From Cytobacillus luteolus (GTDB taxonomy: Bacteria; Bacillota; Bacilli; Bacillales; Bacillaceae_L): DNA of 64,000 nt. The position numbers were made by a program, and so were the translations under genes. Below, in pieces: positions 63,074 through 64,000 of this stretch (position 1 is its first letter; each line of letters opens with the position of its first letter). The notes under the pieces were generated by a model that was given only the letters and a program-made list of their open reading frames with translations, made no database searches and had not been told where the DNA came from. The stretch lies in contig NZ_JAGGKM010000002.1 in assembly GCF_017873715.1 (NCBI RefSeq), positions 496,001 through 560,000 of the forward strand, given 5' to 3'.

Positions 63074-63830
63074 TTTTGCTCCCTCCCAGATAAGCTTCAA
63101 TTACTTCCTCATGATTACTAATCTGTTTTGGAGTACCTTCTGCTATTTTCTTACCATGATTTAAAACCATTATTTTATCTGCTAGATTCATAATCATTTG
63201 CATCTTGTGTTCAATCAAACATACTGTAATTCCGTTGTGTGCCATCTTCTCAATTAACTCAGCTAAACCATCCGTCTCGTCAGGATTCACCCCAGCAGCT
63301 GGTTCATCGAGTAAAACGAGTTCTGGGCTAGTTGCTAAGGCTAATGCAAAAGCAACTCTTTTTTGCGCCTCCTGTGAAATAAGGGCAACCGGTTGATAGG
63401 ACAAATGTGATACACCAACGAAATCCAAGGCCTCAATCGCCTTTTCTAAGCACTCTTTTTCTTCGCGCTTTTCACGTTTAGTTCGTAAAATTGCATCAAG
63501 AAGTCCTGATTTGGTTCGTAATCTGTGGCCAATCATTACATTATCCAAAACGCTTGCTTGAGCAAATAAGTTCGTCGTTTGAAATGTTCTACCAATTCCT
63601 AACTCTGCTACTTTATTGGGTGCTAGCTTTGTAATATCATGATTATTAAAAACAATTCTTCCTGTACTAGGCGGGTGAAAACCACTGATCAAATTAAAGA
63701 ATGTAGATTTACCAGCACCATTTGGACCGATAATAGCAGTAATCTTTCCTTTTTCAATATCAAGATCCACATCATCTATCGCGGTTAATCCACCGAATGA
63801 TTTTGTAAGTTTTTCAACCTTAACCAACAT
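63057..63830 (-). CDS. livG: HAAT-type ABC transporter ATP-binding protein LivG
   Basis: The second ATPase of the importer, 257 residues. Walker A GPNGAGKST (about 37-45) and Walker B VLLDEPAAGVNP (about 170-181) are intact, and the LivG end EEVIEAYLGG is present. The signature region reads ISQEAQKR in place of LSGGQQR, a clear departure from the consensus that may weaken one composite ATP site. AGGAGG is eight bases before the ATG, and the livM stop codon directly abuts it, so translation is coupled. Confidence 0.9.
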   Translation of the reverse strand: MLVKVEKLTKSFGGLTAIDDVDLDIEKGKITAIIGPNGAGKSTFFNLISGFHPPSTGRIVFNNHDITKLAPNKVAELGIGRTFQTTNLFAQASVLDNVMIGHRLRTKSGLLDAILRTKREKREEKECLEKAIEALDFVGVSHLSYQPVALISQEAQKRVAFALALATSPELVLLDEPAAGVNPDETDGLAELIEKMAHNGITVCLIEHKMQMIMNLADKIMVLNHGKKIAEGTPKQISNHEEVIEAYLGGSKNAKTS

Positions 63831-64000
63831 CTAGCCAGCCTCCTCTACACTTGAATCTACGTTACTATTTTTAACTTGTTTTCTTCTCTTACGCTTCAAA
63901 TAACTCCTTATATCAATAACCCCTCCTACTATTCCCCTTGGGTAAAATAGCATGATAAGAACTACGATTGGACCAAAGATAACCATTCTGTATTCCTCTA
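63831..64000 (-). CDS. livM: HAAT-type ABC transporter permease LivM, C-terminal end
   Basis: Only the last 55 or so codons are in the window. They encode the final transmembrane helix with EEYRMVIFGPIVVLIMLFYP and a basic cytoplasmic tail (RSYLKRKRRKQ) ending SSVEEAG, as in LivM permeases. The TAG stop is immediately followed by the livG ATG. The start, and probably livH, lie beyond the window edge. Confidence 0.85.
   Translation of the reverse strand, partial: EEYRMVIFGPIVVLIMLFYPRGIVGGVIDIRSYLKRKRRKQVKNSNVDSSVEEAG

Overview
The window is a chromosomal segment of a spore-forming, motile, low-GC Gram-positive bacterium of the family Bacillaceae. The evidence is that most genes occur in the same relative order as in the pdhA-to-kinA region of Bacillus subtilis (pdhA, ykyA, def, ykrA, rpoY, rnjA, ktrC, then ykuV, ykuU, ykuT, ykuS, dapL, dapH, ccpC, darB, abbA, ykuK, ykuJ, ykuI, fadH, ykuE, ykyB, cheV, patA, kinA). 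Names rest on sequence recalled from these families plus that synteny. No database search was run. No rRNA, tRNA, CRISPR array, prophage or complete insertion sequence was seen.

Layout. 1-10 kb: pyruvate dehydrogenase operon (pdhABC, E2 cut by the window edge), a YkyA lipoprotein gene broken by a one-base frameshift, peptide deformylase, a HAD phosphatase, a 23-codon micro-ORF, RNA polymerase epsilon plus RNase J1, KtrC and a DUF4349 lipoprotein. 10-25 kb: a heterodimeric ABC exporter with one degenerate ATP site, the thiol/peroxide defence pair YkuV/YkuU under a probable PerR-type operator, an MscS channel, the DapH/DapL lysine and peptidoglycan branch, CcpC with an operator matching its consensus, a TauE-type exporter, an MFS drug exporter, the c-di-AMP receptor DarB and the AbrB antirepressor AbbA. 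25-37 kb: housekeeping yku genes, FadH under a FadR-like box, an RsbT-like kinase overlapping a histidine kinase fused to an RsbR-like STAS module, and three c-di-GMP-type proteins (YkuI, a GGDEF-EAL protein, an HD-GYP protein).

37.2-47.8 kb: a six-gene operon sits exactly between ykyB and cheV, which are neighbours in B. subtilis. It encodes an Hpt-REC-GGDEF-REC diguanylate cyclase, a membrane HEAT-repeat protein, a processive-type family 2 glycosyltransferase, a large membrane-anchored glycoside-hydrolase-like protein, a stand-alone response regulator and a hybrid histidine kinase. The parts suggest a self-contained phosphorelay plus c-di-GMP device controlling a surface polysaccharide. It is the strongest candidate for an undescribed system here, together with the RsbT / kinase-STAS pair.

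48-64 kb: CheV, a DUF1906 protein, a KinB-like kinase, a Tyr/Pro-rich protein with a six-repeat lectin-like propeller, two IDEAL-domain proteins, a KynB-like cyclase, PatA, KinA, and finally a branched-chain-amino-acid-type ABC importer operon (livM, livG, livF, binding protein) followed by an esterase and a phosphotriesterase-like lactonase. Two families of structured intergenic repeats are present: two copies of one (about 24.1 and 56.8 kb) and one copy of another (51.7 kb).
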